DNA of 64,000 nucleotides, taken from NCBI GenBank assembly GCA_963736595.1, contig CAVTPG010000002.1, positions 372,001-436,000 of the forward strand, in the 5' to 3' direction. Below the pieces are notes generated by a model. The model had not been told where the DNA came from and did no database searches. It saw nothing but the letters and a program-made list of their open reading frames with translations. Every line of letters begins with the position of its first letter. Within the stretch, counting starts at the first letter, position 1. Shown one piece after another: positions 16,987-26,028 of the stretch. The translations under genes were made by a program, and so were the position numbers. The DNA comes from Parapontixanthobacter sp963736595 (lineage in GTDB: Bacteria; Pseudomonadota; Alphaproteobacteria; Sphingomonadales; Sphingomonadaceae).

Positions 16987-18984
16987 TCAATCGCCCGCGT
17001 GGTAAAAGTCCCAGACCGATTGCGCGACGGCGGCACTGACACCGGGCGCACGTTTCAAATCCTCCAGCGCAGCAGCGCGCACTTTGCTGGCCGTGCCAAA
17101 ATGCAGCAGCAGCGCGCGTTTCCGGGTCGGCCCGACGCCTGCAATATCGTCCAGCGGCGAGGTAATAATCGCCTTGCTCCGCTTCGCGCGGTGCGCGCCA
17201 ATCACATAGCGATGCACTTCATCGCGCAGATTTTGCAGGTGAAACAGCACCGGCGAGTTGGTCGGCAATGTCTTCTCTCGCCCATCGGGAAAGTGAAACA
17301 CTTCACGCCCCTCGCGGCCATGATGCGGGCCTTTGGCAATCGCGATCAAAGGGACATTCTCGATCCCCATCTCAGCCAGCGTATCGCGCACCGATGACAT
17401 CTGCCCCTTCCCGCCATCGATCAGCACAAGATCGGGCCAGACGGCGTGCTCGCCTTCGGTCGCGCGATCCGGATCGTCCTTAATCGCCCGCGCAAAGCGG
17501 CGCTCCATCACTTCGCGCATCATTCCGAAATCGTCATTGGTCTGCGCGGTCTTGATATTGAACTTGCGATACTGACCTTTTTGAAAGCCCTCGGGTCCAG
17601 CGACAACCATCGCCCCAACAGCTTTCGCGCCCTGAATGTGGCTGTTGTCGTAGATTTCGATACGAGTAGGTGGCTCGTCCAGTTCGAGGAATTCAGCCAT
17701 TTCGCGCAACGTTTTGGCTTTGGTTCCGCTTTCCGCAAGCCGCCGCTCCAGCGCCTCGCGCGCATTCCGGCTGGCCTGCTCCATCAATGTCCGGCGCTTG
17801 CCCCGCTGCGGGACCGACAATTCTACCTTGTGTCCGGCCAGTTTTCCAAAAGCGGTTTCCAGCAATTCCTGATCGGGCAGCGTGCGATCGACCAGCACAA
17901 TGCGAGGCGGCGGCACTTCCTCGTAAAATTGCGCCAACACGCGTGAAATGACTTCATCCTCGCTCACATCCTGTGTGTGCGTTGGAAAGAATGAGCGGTG
18001 TCCCCAATTCTGGCCGCCGCGAATGAAAAATGCCTGGATGACCATTTGCCCGGCTTTGCCCGACAGCGCGAACACATCGGCATCTCCCACACCGCCCGGA
18101 TTGATCGCCTGCGTGCCTTGGATAAAGGTCGCCGCACGCAAGCGGTCGCGCAGCATCGCCGCAGTTTCGAAGTCCAGCCCCGCCGAAGCTTTGGCCATTT
18201 GCTGCTCAAGATCGGCCTGCACTTTGCCCGATTTTCCGGCCAGAAACGCCTGCGTCTGATCGACCAGCTTTTGATAGCCATCTTTGTCTATGCGGCCCAC
18301 ACACGGCGCACTGCACCGCTTAATTTGATAAAGCAGACATGGACGGTTCCGATTGGCGAAAAAACTATCGGTACAACTGCGCAACAGGAACAGCTTTTGC
18401 AGCGCGTTCAAGGTCGTGTTGACCGATCCGGCACTGGCGAACGGGCCGTAATACTCCCCCTTTGCCCGGCGCGCCCCGCGATGCTTCTGGATACGCGGGA
18501 AGTCATGCCCTGCCCGCAAGAGGATAAACGGAAAGCTTTTATCGTCGCGCAGCAGAACATTAAACGGCGGGCGATAGCGTTTGATCAGCTGTGCTTCGAG
18601 CAGCAGCGCTTCAGCCTCCGAATTCGTTGTCACGATTTCCATCGAACGGCACTGGCTTACCATCCGCTTCAGTCGATTGGTCAGGCCCGCAAGCTGCGTA
18701 TAATTGGCGACACGATTTTTCAGCGATCTGGCTTTGCCCACATAGAGGACATCGCCGCGCGCATCGTTCATCCGGTAGACGCCGGGTTGATGCTTCAAAG
18801 TCTGTACGGTTGCCCGGATCGCCGCGACACCAGCTTCGATATCGGGCTGAGCCGAGGCGACGGTTTTCCGCGCGCTGGCCTCATTAAATCGCTGATCGCC
18901 GTGAGGGTTTTGCATCCGACCGGATCGATCGGCGCTCACCTGTCCCATCTTTTTGTCGTCCGAGCGCGCCATACGGGAATACAT
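16987..18984 (-). CDS. uvrC: excinuclease ABC subunit UvrC
   Basis: A 665-residue UvrC, the nuclease that makes both incisions around a UvrB-bound lesion in nucleotide excision repair. From the N-terminus: a ~60-residue lead, the GIY-YIG nuclease domain (GVYRMNDARGDVLYVGKA near 68-85), a Cys-containing region, and the UVR motif around KVQADLEQQMAKASAGLDFETAAMLRDRL. The RNase H-like 5' nuclease domain (RIEIYDNSHIQGAKAVGAMVV and LVLIDGGKGQMS) and a C-terminal helix-hairpin-helix tail follow. The first ATG at 18984 has AAGG at a good distance; another Met is four codons in. It is divergent from mipZ. Confidence 0.95.
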   Translation of the reverse strand: MYSRMARSDDKKMGQVSADRSGRMQNPHGDQRFNEASARKTVASAQPDIEAGVAAIRATVQTLKHQPGVYRMNDARGDVLYVGKARSLKNRVANYTQLAGLTNRLKRMVSQCRSMEIVTTNSEAEALLLEAQLIKRYRPPFNVLLRDDKSFPFILLRAGHDFPRIQKHRGARRAKGEYYGPFASAGSVNTTLNALQKLFLLRSCTDSFFANRNRPCLLYQIKRCSAPCVGRIDKDGYQKLVDQTQAFLAGKSGKVQADLEQQMAKASAGLDFETAAMLRDRLRAATFIQGTQAINPGGVGDADVFALSGKAGQMVIQAFFIRGGQNWGHRSFFPTHTQDVSEDEVISRVLAQFYEEVPPPRIVLVDRTLPDQELLETAFGKLAGHKVELSVPQRGKRRTLMEQASRNAREALERRLAESGTKAKTLREMAEFLELDEPPTRIEIYDNSHIQGAKAVGAMVVAGPEGFQKGQYRKFNIKTAQTNDDFGMMREVMERRFARAIKDDPDRATEGEHAVWPDLVLIDGGKGQMSSVRDTLAEMGIENVPLIAIAKGPHHGREGREVFHFPDGREKTLPTNSPVLFHLQNLRDEVHRYVIGAHRAKRSKAIITSPLDDIAGVGPTRKRALLLHFGTASKVRAAALEDLKRAPGVSAAVAQSVWDFYHAGD

Positions 18985-19154
18985 AGCGACCTTGCGAATC
19001 GGTTAAAGATGCAATGCCATCAGATTGGCAAATTATTTAGCAAACATTTGGGCGCGGTTCGCGCCGCTGATCAAGCGATCTCCTGACAATAAAAATACCC
19101 CTGCGAAGATAGTTGTGGAAAAGTTAATGCAAACGGGTTTATGATCTAAGTTAA

Positions 19155-19159
19155 GACTC
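19155..19159. promoter_or_regulatory. GANTC (CcrM) site in front of mipZ
   Basis: GACTC lies 38 bases upstream of the mipZ ATG; a second GANTC, GAATC, is at 18996-19000 near the uvrC start. In Caulobacter mipZ is a known GcrA/CcrM-controlled gene whose promoter carries GANTC, and ccrM is present in this window. The site is seen; methylation control is inferred. Confidence 0.45.
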
Positions 19160-19196
19160 GATTGCGGAGAACGCACAAGTCTGTGGCGGGGATATT

Positions 19197-20174
19197 ATGG
19201 CAGATACTCAAGGCAAGCATCTTTCCAGCAGCCGGGCACGATTGCCTGAATTGCCGGATCGCATTGTCGATGATGTCTGCACGCGCAAACTTCCGCCAGC
19301 GCATATTATTACTTTCGCGAATGAGAAAGGCGGCGTTGGCAAGTCCACCCTCGCGTTTCACTGTGCCGTGGCACTGGCCAATGCCGGTGCGGAAGTTCTG
19401 GCGGTCGATCTGGACAGTCGGCAGCGCACTTTGGCGACTGCGATGGAAAACCGCCGGGCGACGGCAACGTGCCTGTCAGCGGGGCTGGCCTGTCCGCAAT
19501 TTACCGTTGTCGAGCAGCAATATGGCTCGCTGCTGACGCAAGAAATCTGTCGCCTGGGCGACAAAGCACGGTTCGTCGTCATCGATGCACCCGGCAGCGA
19601 TTCGCCTTTAGGGCGGCGCGCGATTGCATTGGCTAACACGCTGGTTACACCGCTCAACGCATCATTCCTCGATCTTCAGCAATTGGCACGGTTCCATCCG
19701 GCAACACTGGAAATGACCGCGGCCGGACCGTTTGGACAACTCGTTCATGCAATCCAGGAAGAAAAGCTGGCGCGTGGTATGATCCCCGCTGACTGGGTTC
19801 TGTTGAAAAACCGCGTTCGCACCAGCGAGCAGCGGCAGCAAAAGCGGGTGGACGATGCGCTAGAACACGTTTCATCCGCGTGGGGAGCGCGCATTGCCAG
19901 CGGACTAGCCGAACGTGTGGCCTATCGCGAATTGTTCATTTTCGGGCTGGCTCATGCCGACCTGAAAAACATCCCTCAGCTTGGCAGCGCCAACAAAAAG
20001 TCACCGCAGGATATTCAGCGTTTTCTCGCCGAGTTGCGCCTACCGCCGATGGGCATCGGATCGATCAGTCACAAGAAGGCGCAAGCGCGCGTTCGCGAGC
20101 GGACACGCGACAATTATCTGCATTCGCTGAAGACGCATCTTACCGGACACAAGATCACCGCATCCACCAACTGA
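19197..20174 (+). CDS. mipZ: division-plane positioning ATPase MipZ
   Basis: A 325-residue ParA/MinD-type ATPase matching MipZ, which forms a polar gradient with ParB and blocks FtsZ ring assembly away from midcell. It has the deviant Walker A NEKGGVGKST at 42-51, Walker B-like RFVVIDAPGSDSP around 124-136, and the MipZ-type C-terminal half including NRVRTSEQRQQKRVDDALE. A ~35-residue N-terminal extension and a basic C-terminal tail (SHKKAQARVRERTRD) are present. Its TGA is immediately followed by the stop of the convergent TonB receptor gene, with no base between them. Confidence 0.88.
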   Translation: MADTQGKHLSSSRARLPELPDRIVDDVCTRKLPPAHIITFANEKGGVGKSTLAFHCAVALANAGAEVLAVDLDSRQRTLATAMENRRATATCLSAGLACPQFTVVEQQYGSLLTQEICRLGDKARFVVIDAPGSDSPLGRRAIALANTLVTPLNASFLDLQQLARFHPATLEMTAAGPFGQLVHAIQEEKLARGMIPADWVLLKNRVRTSEQRQQKRVDDALEHVSSAWGARIASGLAERVAYRELFIFGLAHADLKNIPQLGSANKKSPQDIQRFLAELRLPPMGIGSISHKKAQARVRERTRDNYLHSLKTHLTGHKITASTN

Positions 20175-22638
20175 TTAGAATATTTTGCGCACATCGATGC
20201 CAATATAACGCCCTGTTGGATCGATCAGAAACGGCTGAAACCGTGCAGGCGTGTTCCCGTCGCCATCGCGGATTTCCTGCCGTGTATCGAAGACATTATC
20301 GATCAGAAATGACACCCGCATTCCTTTGAGCGGTTCCGTCTTGGGAAAGACGCGCTGCAGATCGGCGAACATCCGCAAATTCAGCGTGGCGAGCGAGCCG
20401 AAGAAAAGATCGCTGCTGCCCGGCAGGCCCGTCCCGTCAACGCGGGTCGCATCGCGATAGCTGAACCGCGCAATACCGCCGATGCCCTTATGCACCGCGA
20501 AATTGTTCAGTGATACGGTATGGCGCGAGACACCCCCGCCGCTGCCCAGCGCATCACCATCGAGCAGGTCGAGCATCGTGCCGTCTTGCGCAATCAGCAC
20601 TGTGTTGTCGATCTCGTAAGTGTGATCCAGTGTCGTGCGCCAGCGCCCTTGCCCGCCTGGACGTCCACCGCCGAAACCGCGACCGCCGCCCCTACGTGCG
20701 CCGCCTCGGCCTCTACCTTGTCGTGCCTCGCCTTCCGGCTCCTGATACTTGCCTATGTCGCCAGCAAGGCTGAACGAGGTCCGCAAACGACTCGCATCGC
20801 GCTGGGCAAAGGTGATCGGCCTGCGATCGATGGCAATTAATTTCCCGGTCGCGTCGCGGGTAACCCGATCGGCAAAAGCTGCTTCATTGGCAGGCGTAAG
20901 CAACGGGAAATCGGCGGTCACATCTTCTGACGTTTCGCTGAAATATTCCACCGTAATGTCAGCCCTGTCGAACAGGTCGAATTCGTAATTGGCCGACAGC
21001 TTCCAGTCCGATTGTGTCTCTGCGATGAGATCGGGATTGCCGCCGCTGGTGATCGAGACAAGCGCCGTTTCGCCAGCTGAAAAGTCGAATATCGGCACGT
21101 TGGCAGTGACGATATTGGCGGCACCCAGACGAGTCAGGCTGGGCGCGGATTTCCGCATCGTCCGGTTTGCACTCAAAGTCAGCCGGCGCGTGGGACGCCA
21201 GTTCAACCCTGCATTCGTGTCGGTCAGCGTGCCGAAGTCGGACAGATAATCGATGCCCGCGCCAAGGCTCAGCGAGATCTCACCAAGCGCCCCCAGAAAC
21301 GCGCGACGGGCGCTGGTCAGCGGAACACTCAGATTGAAGCCGCCGCTAATCCGCCCCCGCGTTAGCGACAGCGGATCGTCGAAGTCTTGCGTGGCCTGGC
21401 TCTCGATCCGGTTCCATTGGTATCCCCCATCCAGCGTCAGCGACACCTCGCCTGCGGGTAGGACGAATGGCGTGCCGCTGGCCGTCACCAGCGAATCAAA
21501 CGTGTAGGTATCGGTCAACGCTCGCTCGAAACCGGGATCGGCAAGCTGAGGAATCGGCGCATCGATGGCCAGCGCACCTGCCAAAGCATCCGCGACCAAC
21601 CCGCTTGTATCGGCTGGTAAATCGGTTTCCGTAGAAGATTGAGTCATGGCTGCGTCGAGCGTTGCCGTCAGCTGCCATCCGCTCACCGGCATATTCAAGG
21701 TCGAGCCAAACGCATAGGAATCGGTGCGGCGTTCGCTCGCCAGCGGATCGTTCGCATTCACGCTGCGCAGCGCGCTGTTGCCATCTGCCATCGACCAGCA
21801 ACACCGTATTAAGCCCTTCGAGCGAACGCTGATCTTGCCGCTCGAACGTGCCATTCAAGCTAAGCGAACCGCCTGCCCCGCCTTCGCCGAACCCGCGCGA
21901 CCAGTTTACCGTTGCTTCGATCCCCGCGCTATCGGCAATCAGGGTTCGGAAATTGGCCGGATCGGTGTCCCCGCCAAGCACGGGTGCGGATAGATTGAGG
22001 CCGCGATCGGCTTCGGTAAGAGGCGTGACATTGTTCAATTCCACATTGATATTAAGCCGGTTTGGCCCGTCGATCTGCAGGTACGTTCCCTCCAGTTCCG
22101 ACCGGTGATATCCGCCGATACCGGGCTGTTCAAATTCCACTTCGACTTCGCGGCTTTTGAAATTGTCTTTCAAGATAAAATTGACGACGCGCCGGTCAGC
22201 CGAAAAACCATATTGGACCGCAACCTCTTCCGGCAAAACCTCGACTTTTTTCAAGGCTTCGGGCGGATAGGATCGTAACTCGCGGAAGCTGGAGATGCGG
22301 CGGCCATTGACCAGAAAAACGGGCCGTCCGCCGCGCCCTGACCCCGACTGCGTTTGCGGACCAAGGCGCGACACGACCTCGGCAAGCGAACCTGCACCCA
22401 GTGCCGCAATATCGGCCTCATCCAGTTCGACGAGCGGCGCTGCATCGGTTTGCACTTCGCCTCTCAGCCGCTCGCCCACCACGATGATCGTATTGCCATC
22501 GGGAACGGGCTGGTCGGTCTGCACGCTGTCTTGCGGCGGCGTCTGTTCCTGCGCGATAGCTGGCGCGACCACTGCGCATTGGGCCGACAAGATCGCGCTC
22601 AGGGCAATGGATTTCTTGAGACTGCGGGGTTTGGTCAT
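20175..22638 (-). pseudogene. TonB-dependent outer-membrane receptor, frameshifted
   Basis: A TonB-dependent receptor-like protein of about 820 residues if read through. The N-terminal frame starts at the ATG 22638 with a signal peptide (Ala-rich, cleavage near AIAQEQ). A plug domain follows with EVVSRLGPQTQSGSGRGGRPVF and NGRRISSFRELRSYPPEALKKVEVLP. The frame is lost near 21783; the barrel half continues one frame over from about Gly-Asn-Ser-Ala-Leu-Arg to the terminal Phe. Deleting one base there restores ...LVDGRGNSALR..., and the total span is 3n+1 bases. The barrel has an unusual Gly/Arg-rich loop (GRGRGGARRGGGRGFGGGRPGG-like, near 20640-20730). Substrate unknown. It may be a real pseudogene or an insertion error. 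Confidence 0.82.
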
Positions 22639-22810
22639 ATTGGCCCTGTTGTCTCTTGGTAATTGAACGGGATATGACCGCGTTTGCGGGCGACAGCGCA
22701 AAAAGCCAAGCGCCATTTGCGCAATAATCCGCTCAAAAGCTTCCCTTTACGCCGCAGCATCGCTATGTGCGCCTCGCAGTTGCACAAAATATACAGGATT
22801 TACAAAATAT

Positions 22811-23056
22811 ATGGCCAAAGAAGAACTCCTCGAAATGCGCGGCAAGGTAGTCGAGTTGCTACCGAACGCGATGTTCCGAGTGGAGCTTGAAAACGGCCAC
22901 GAAGTCCTCGGCCATACTGCAGGCAAAATGCGTAAAAACCGCATTCGCGTGCTGGTCGGTGACGAAGTCCTGTGCGAGCTGACGCCGTATGATTTGACCA
23001 AAGCGCGCATCACTTACCGCTTTATGCCCGGACGTGGCGGTCCCGGACCACAATAA
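22811..23056 (+). CDS. infA: translation initiation factor IF-1
   Basis: An 81-residue IF-1 with the single S1/OB-fold domain: MAKEELLEMRGKVVELLPN, then FRVELENGHEVLGHTAGKMRKNRIRVLVGDEV and LTPYDLTKARITYR. It is slightly longer than the usual 72 residues because of a Gly/Pro-rich tail (PGRGGPGPQ), a common alphaproteobacterial feature. It is the first gene of an infA-maf-rng-yacG cluster, a conserved alphaproteobacterial arrangement. Confidence 0.97.
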   Translation: MAKEELLEMRGKVVELLPNAMFRVELENGHEVLGHTAGKMRKNRIRVLVGDEVLCELTPYDLTKARITYRFMPGRGGPGPQ

Positions 23057-23067
23057 GCATTGAGGGT

Positions 23068-23640
23068 GTGACGCCCAAGCTCGTTCTTGCTTCGGCCAGC
23101 CCGCGTCGGCGCGATCTGCTGGCCCGCATCGGCGTTGTAGTCGATGACATTCGGCCAGCGGATATCGACGAGACGCCGCTAAAGGCTGAGTTGCCGGACC
23201 ATTACGCCACACGCATGGCGCGCGAGAAAGCCATTGCCGTGGCAAGTTCCGGCGCATTTGTGCTGGCGGGCGATACCGTGGTTGCCGTTGGAAGGCGTAT
23301 TTTGCCCAAGGCGGAAACCGAAGCGGAGGCGCGGATGTGCCTCGCCTTGCTTTCCGGCAGACGGCATCGCGTTTTGTCCGCCATCGCTCTGCGCGCGCCT
23401 GACGGTAGCTTGCGTGAAAAATTGTCCGTAACCACTGTGAAATTCAAACGATTGTCTGATGAAGACATGGCGGGTTATCTTGCTAGCGACGAGTGGCGCG
23501 GGAAAGCTGGCGGTTATGCCATTCAGGGTGCTGCCGAAGGCTTGATTAGCTGGATTCAGGGCAGTCATTCGGGCGTGGTCGGCTTGCCACTTTACGAAAC
23601 GCGAATATTGCTGAAAACGGCAGGTTTCGACCTTGCGTGA
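23068..23640 (+). CDS. maf: Maf family nucleotide pyrophosphatase
   Basis: A 190-residue Maf protein, a house-cleaning nucleoside triphosphate pyrophosphatase. It has the SASPRRRDLLARIG signature near 9-22, the substrate segment FVLAGDTVVAVGRRILPKA around 66-84 and the C-terminal GKAGGYAIQGAA. The start is taken as GTG at 23068, 11 bases after the infA stop, with GAGG close upstream. Its stop overlaps the rng start. Confidence 0.94.
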   Translation: MTPKLVLASASPRRRDLLARIGVVVDDIRPADIDETPLKAELPDHYATRMAREKAIAVASSGAFVLAGDTVVAVGRRILPKAETEAEARMCLALLSGRRHRVLSAIALRAPDGSLREKLSVTTVKFKRLSDEDMAGYLASDEWRGKAGGYAIQGAAEGLISWIQGSHSGVVGLPLYETRILLKTAGFDLA

Positions 23641-24607
23641 GTGGCTGATCGAGCAGGGGATCGGCGAAGAACGCGCAATCCTGCTGGAAAACGATCAGGT
23701 CAAAGCTGCGCAGTTATACTGGCCCGCGCAATCGGCGCCGGGTCAGATTTTCGCAGGCAAGCTAGTCAAGAAAATTCAGGGAGCGGCGCGCGGAACAGTG
23801 CAAGCTGCGGATGGAACCTCGGCGCTGATCGACAAGCTGCCAGTAAGCGTAAGCGAAGGCGCGACCATCCACTGCGAGGTTACGCGAATGTCGATTACCG
23901 AGCGCGGCCGAACGAAGCTGGCGCAGGTCCGTTATACCGAGCAACCGCTGCGCGCGCCGGATAATTTGGCCGATCAGCTACAAGGCAGCGGTGACCCGGT
24001 CAAAATCGTGCGACGATTCCCCGATGGCCTGTGGGAAGATGTCTGGTTCGAGGCGTGGTCTGGCGAAGTGCCTTTTCCCGGCGGATCGCTGATCTTGTAC
24101 CACACGCCCGCGATGACGCTGATCGACGTCGACGGTGCAATGGCCGCGCGCGAATTGTCGCTCGCCGCAGCTAAGGCGATTACCACATCCATAAAGCGCC
24201 TCGACATTGCGGGCTCAATCGGAATCGACTTTCCTACGCTCGAAAAGAAAACAGACCGCAAAGCTGTCGATGCTATGCTGCAAGAGGGTCTTACCGACTA
24301 TCCGCACGAGCGGACCGCAATGAATGGTTTTGGCTTCGTGCAAATCATTTCGCGCAAATCGCGGATGTCTTTGCTGGAATTATTGCAGCATAATCCATTC
24401 GCCGCAGCGGCCAGAATGCTTTTGCGAAAAGCTGAGGGTCTTAGCGGCTCTGGAGCCTTGTCACTGCGCGCGCACCCAATGGTTTTGGAGCAAATAACGA
24501 CAGAATGGCAAAACGAACTTGGGCGACGCACCGCTTGCCAAATCCGCCTTGAGCCCGACGACGCACTTGCCATCGAGGCAGGCCATGCCCAGATTGTGCC
24601 GCTATGA
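23633..24607 (+). CDS. rng: ribonuclease E/G family protein (short RNase G-like)
   Basis: A 324-residue RNase E/G-family protein, much shorter than RNase G (about 490). The family parts present are an N-terminal S1-like region, a conserved block IGIDFPTLEKKTDRKAVDAML and a MNGFGFVQIISRKSRMSLLE block. The Asp in IGIDF is the metal-binding type residue; the zinc-link CPxC motif of RNase E is missing. This compact form, between maf and yacG, is typical for alphaproteobacteria, and whether it is an active endonuclease is uncertain. The start is TTG 23633 overlapping the maf stop. Confidence 0.85.
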   Translation: MREWLIEQGIGEERAILLENDQVKAAQLYWPAQSAPGQIFAGKLVKKIQGAARGTVQAADGTSALIDKLPVSVSEGATIHCEVTRMSITERGRTKLAQVRYTEQPLRAPDNLADQLQGSGDPVKIVRRFPDGLWEDVWFEAWSGEVPFPGGSLILYHTPAMTLIDVDGAMAARELSLAAAKAITTSIKRLDIAGSIGIDFPTLEKKTDRKAVDAMLQEGLTDYPHERTAMNGFGFVQIISRKSRMSLLELLQHNPFAAAARMLLRKAEGLSGSGALSLRAHPMVLEQITTEWQNELGRRTACQIRLEPDDALAIEAGHAQIVPL

Positions 24608-24771
24608 CCCGACCAAGGCTTTGCCCCATTTGCAGAAAACCGCGCAGCGAGGAACACAAACCATTTTGTTCAACGCGATGCCGCGATCGCGACCTTAATC
24701 GCTGGTTTGGCGATGGCTATGCCGTGCCGGGACGCAAAGCCAACCCGGAAGAATTGGTCGGGGACGACTGA
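24604..24771 (+). CDS. yacG: DNA gyrase inhibitor YacG (zinc-finger protein)
   Basis: A 55-residue protein starting MTRPRLCPICRKP, with Cys7, Cys10, Cys22 and Cys26 forming the treble-clef zinc site of YacG. The Asp-Leu-Asn-Arg-Trp-Phe segment (28-33) is the other family hallmark. YacG in E. coli binds GyrB and inhibits gyrase. The ATG overlaps the rng stop (ATGA). It is the last gene before the tRNA-Phe. Confidence 0.93.
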   Translation: MTRPRLCPICRKPRSEEHKPFCSTRCRDRDLNRWFGDGYAVPGRKANPEELVGDD

Positions 24772-24860
24772 AACGCTCTTGCCAAGTTGCGGCGGCTTCG
24801 CCATAGGCGCTGCTTCCAGCCGTGGCCGCGCTTTTAAGACAATGCCGGCCTGATGGATGT

Positions 24861-24935
24861 GCCCGGGTAGCTCAGTGGTAGAGCAGACGACTGAAAATCG
24901 TCGTGTCGGTGGTTCGACTCCGCCCCTGGGCACCA
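24861..24935 (+). tRNA. tRNA-Phe (GAA)
   Basis: A complete 75-base cloverleaf including encoded CCA: acceptor GCCCGGG pairing with CCTGGGC (one G-T), D arm GCTCAGTGGTAGAGC, anticodon arm GACGA-CTGAAAA-TCGTC giving anticodon GAA, 5-base variable loop, T arm GGTGG-TTCGACT-CCGCC, then A and CCA at 24933-24935. The stop codon of the convergent kinase gene begins at the very next base. Confidence 0.97.
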
Positions 24936-25856
24936 CTATTTCCCAAATTCGCGCTTGAGTAGTGCATAGCTGGTCGCCAACTCACTAAGGTCTTTGGGCC
25001 GCGTCAGGCGATAGACCGGGACATCTGCAATGATCTGCAGCGTTTTCTGTGTGTACCGGCTCTCCAGCCCCATCGCTTGCAAAAACGCCGGTCGGTAAGC
25101 AGTCGCGGCCAAGACTTCGCGCACAGCCTCCCCGCCAACCAGCTTTTGCAACTTATGCTGCTCTCCCCAAGCCAGACAAACCACTGCGCGCAAGGGACGC
25201 GGTAAGGGCGAAACAGCCCTGCGTGCTGCGCAATGATACTTGTCTGCGCGCAGCAAATCGCGCTCGATGACGGCTTCACTCATGTTCAAGCCTTCGACCG
25301 CATCGTCCCATAATTTCAACCGCGCGGATGAGGGATAGATCGCTGCAGGTTTGTGATCTTGAGCTGGGACAATGCGACTAAGATCGTCGGCCAATAGTGC
25401 GTGCGATTGCGAGATCAAATACGCCGCTAAAGTCGATTTTCCAAAGCCTTGATTGCCGCATAACATCACTGCGCCATCCAGCCATTCCACGGCGCTGCCA
25501 TGCCACATCAGCCAATCACGTTGATAGCCGAGCGCGCCCCATGCGCTGCCCAGAGTGAACAGGCGTAACGCGCGCGGATCGGCTTGCGGATCAGAAAATA
25601 GCGTAATTGTGCAGCCACCTTCGACGAGCCACGTGCCGACGCCATCGACATAAAATGCCAGTTTGTCTGCTGCGCCGGCATAGCCTTCGTCACCGATGGT
25701 ATGGCGCGGGTCACTTGAATGTCCCCCTTGTCGACAGCGAATAGTGACATCAGGTTTGCCATCATGTGACGCGCCAAAGCAATCCCATTCCGGCAAAGCC
25801 AGCTCCGAAGCGGTTATCACACCAGAATGCTCGAACTGATACAGCGGCTTGACCAT
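24936..25856 (-). CDS. HPr kinase-like P-loop ATPase
   Basis: A 306-residue protein whose central domain resembles the C-terminal kinase domain of HPr kinase/phosphorylase. Walker A is GNQGFGKST at 134-142, and ALLADDLSRI at about 153-162 matches the HprK segment that follows the P-loop. The N-terminal 120 residues and the C-terminal part do not resemble the classical HprK of the phosphotransferase system. Such orphan HprK-like ATPases are common in Sphingomonadales; their partner is unknown. I chose ATG 25856 rather than an upstream in-frame start 44 codons earlier. The stop lies against the 3' end of tRNA-Phe. Confidence 0.72.
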   Translation of the reverse strand: MVKPLYQFEHSGVITASELALPEWDCFGASHDGKPDVTIRCRQGGHSSDPRHTIGDEGYAGAADKLAFYVDGVGTWLVEGGCTITLFSDPQADPRALRLFTLGSAWGALGYQRDWLMWHGSAVEWLDGAVMLCGNQGFGKSTLAAYLISQSHALLADDLSRIVPAQDHKPAAIYPSSARLKLWDDAVEGLNMSEAVIERDLLRADKYHCAARRAVSPLPRPLRAVVCLAWGEQHKLQKLVGGEAVREVLAATAYRPAFLQAMGLESRYTQKTLQIIADVPVYRLTRPKDLSELATSYALLKREFGK

Positions 25857-26028
25857 ATATTTGGCCTGCCGAAGCGGCGCGATCCATGCAAGTCGCGACC
25901 TCAGTTTCGCACTGCAATTGCATCGCGCTAAGAGGCGGTGTATAGCGAAACAACGCCCCGGCAAGCGCAGCAGATTGAGGCTTCGCACACCGGGGCTTAC
26001 GTGTTCTCAACACCAAGGATCGTTGCCC

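Noticed and set aside
17998..19086. 362-codon open frame antisense to uvrC
   Set aside because: Shadow of uvrC; product is rich in Arg, Ala and His without domain motifs, and UvrC motifs on the other strand are intact.
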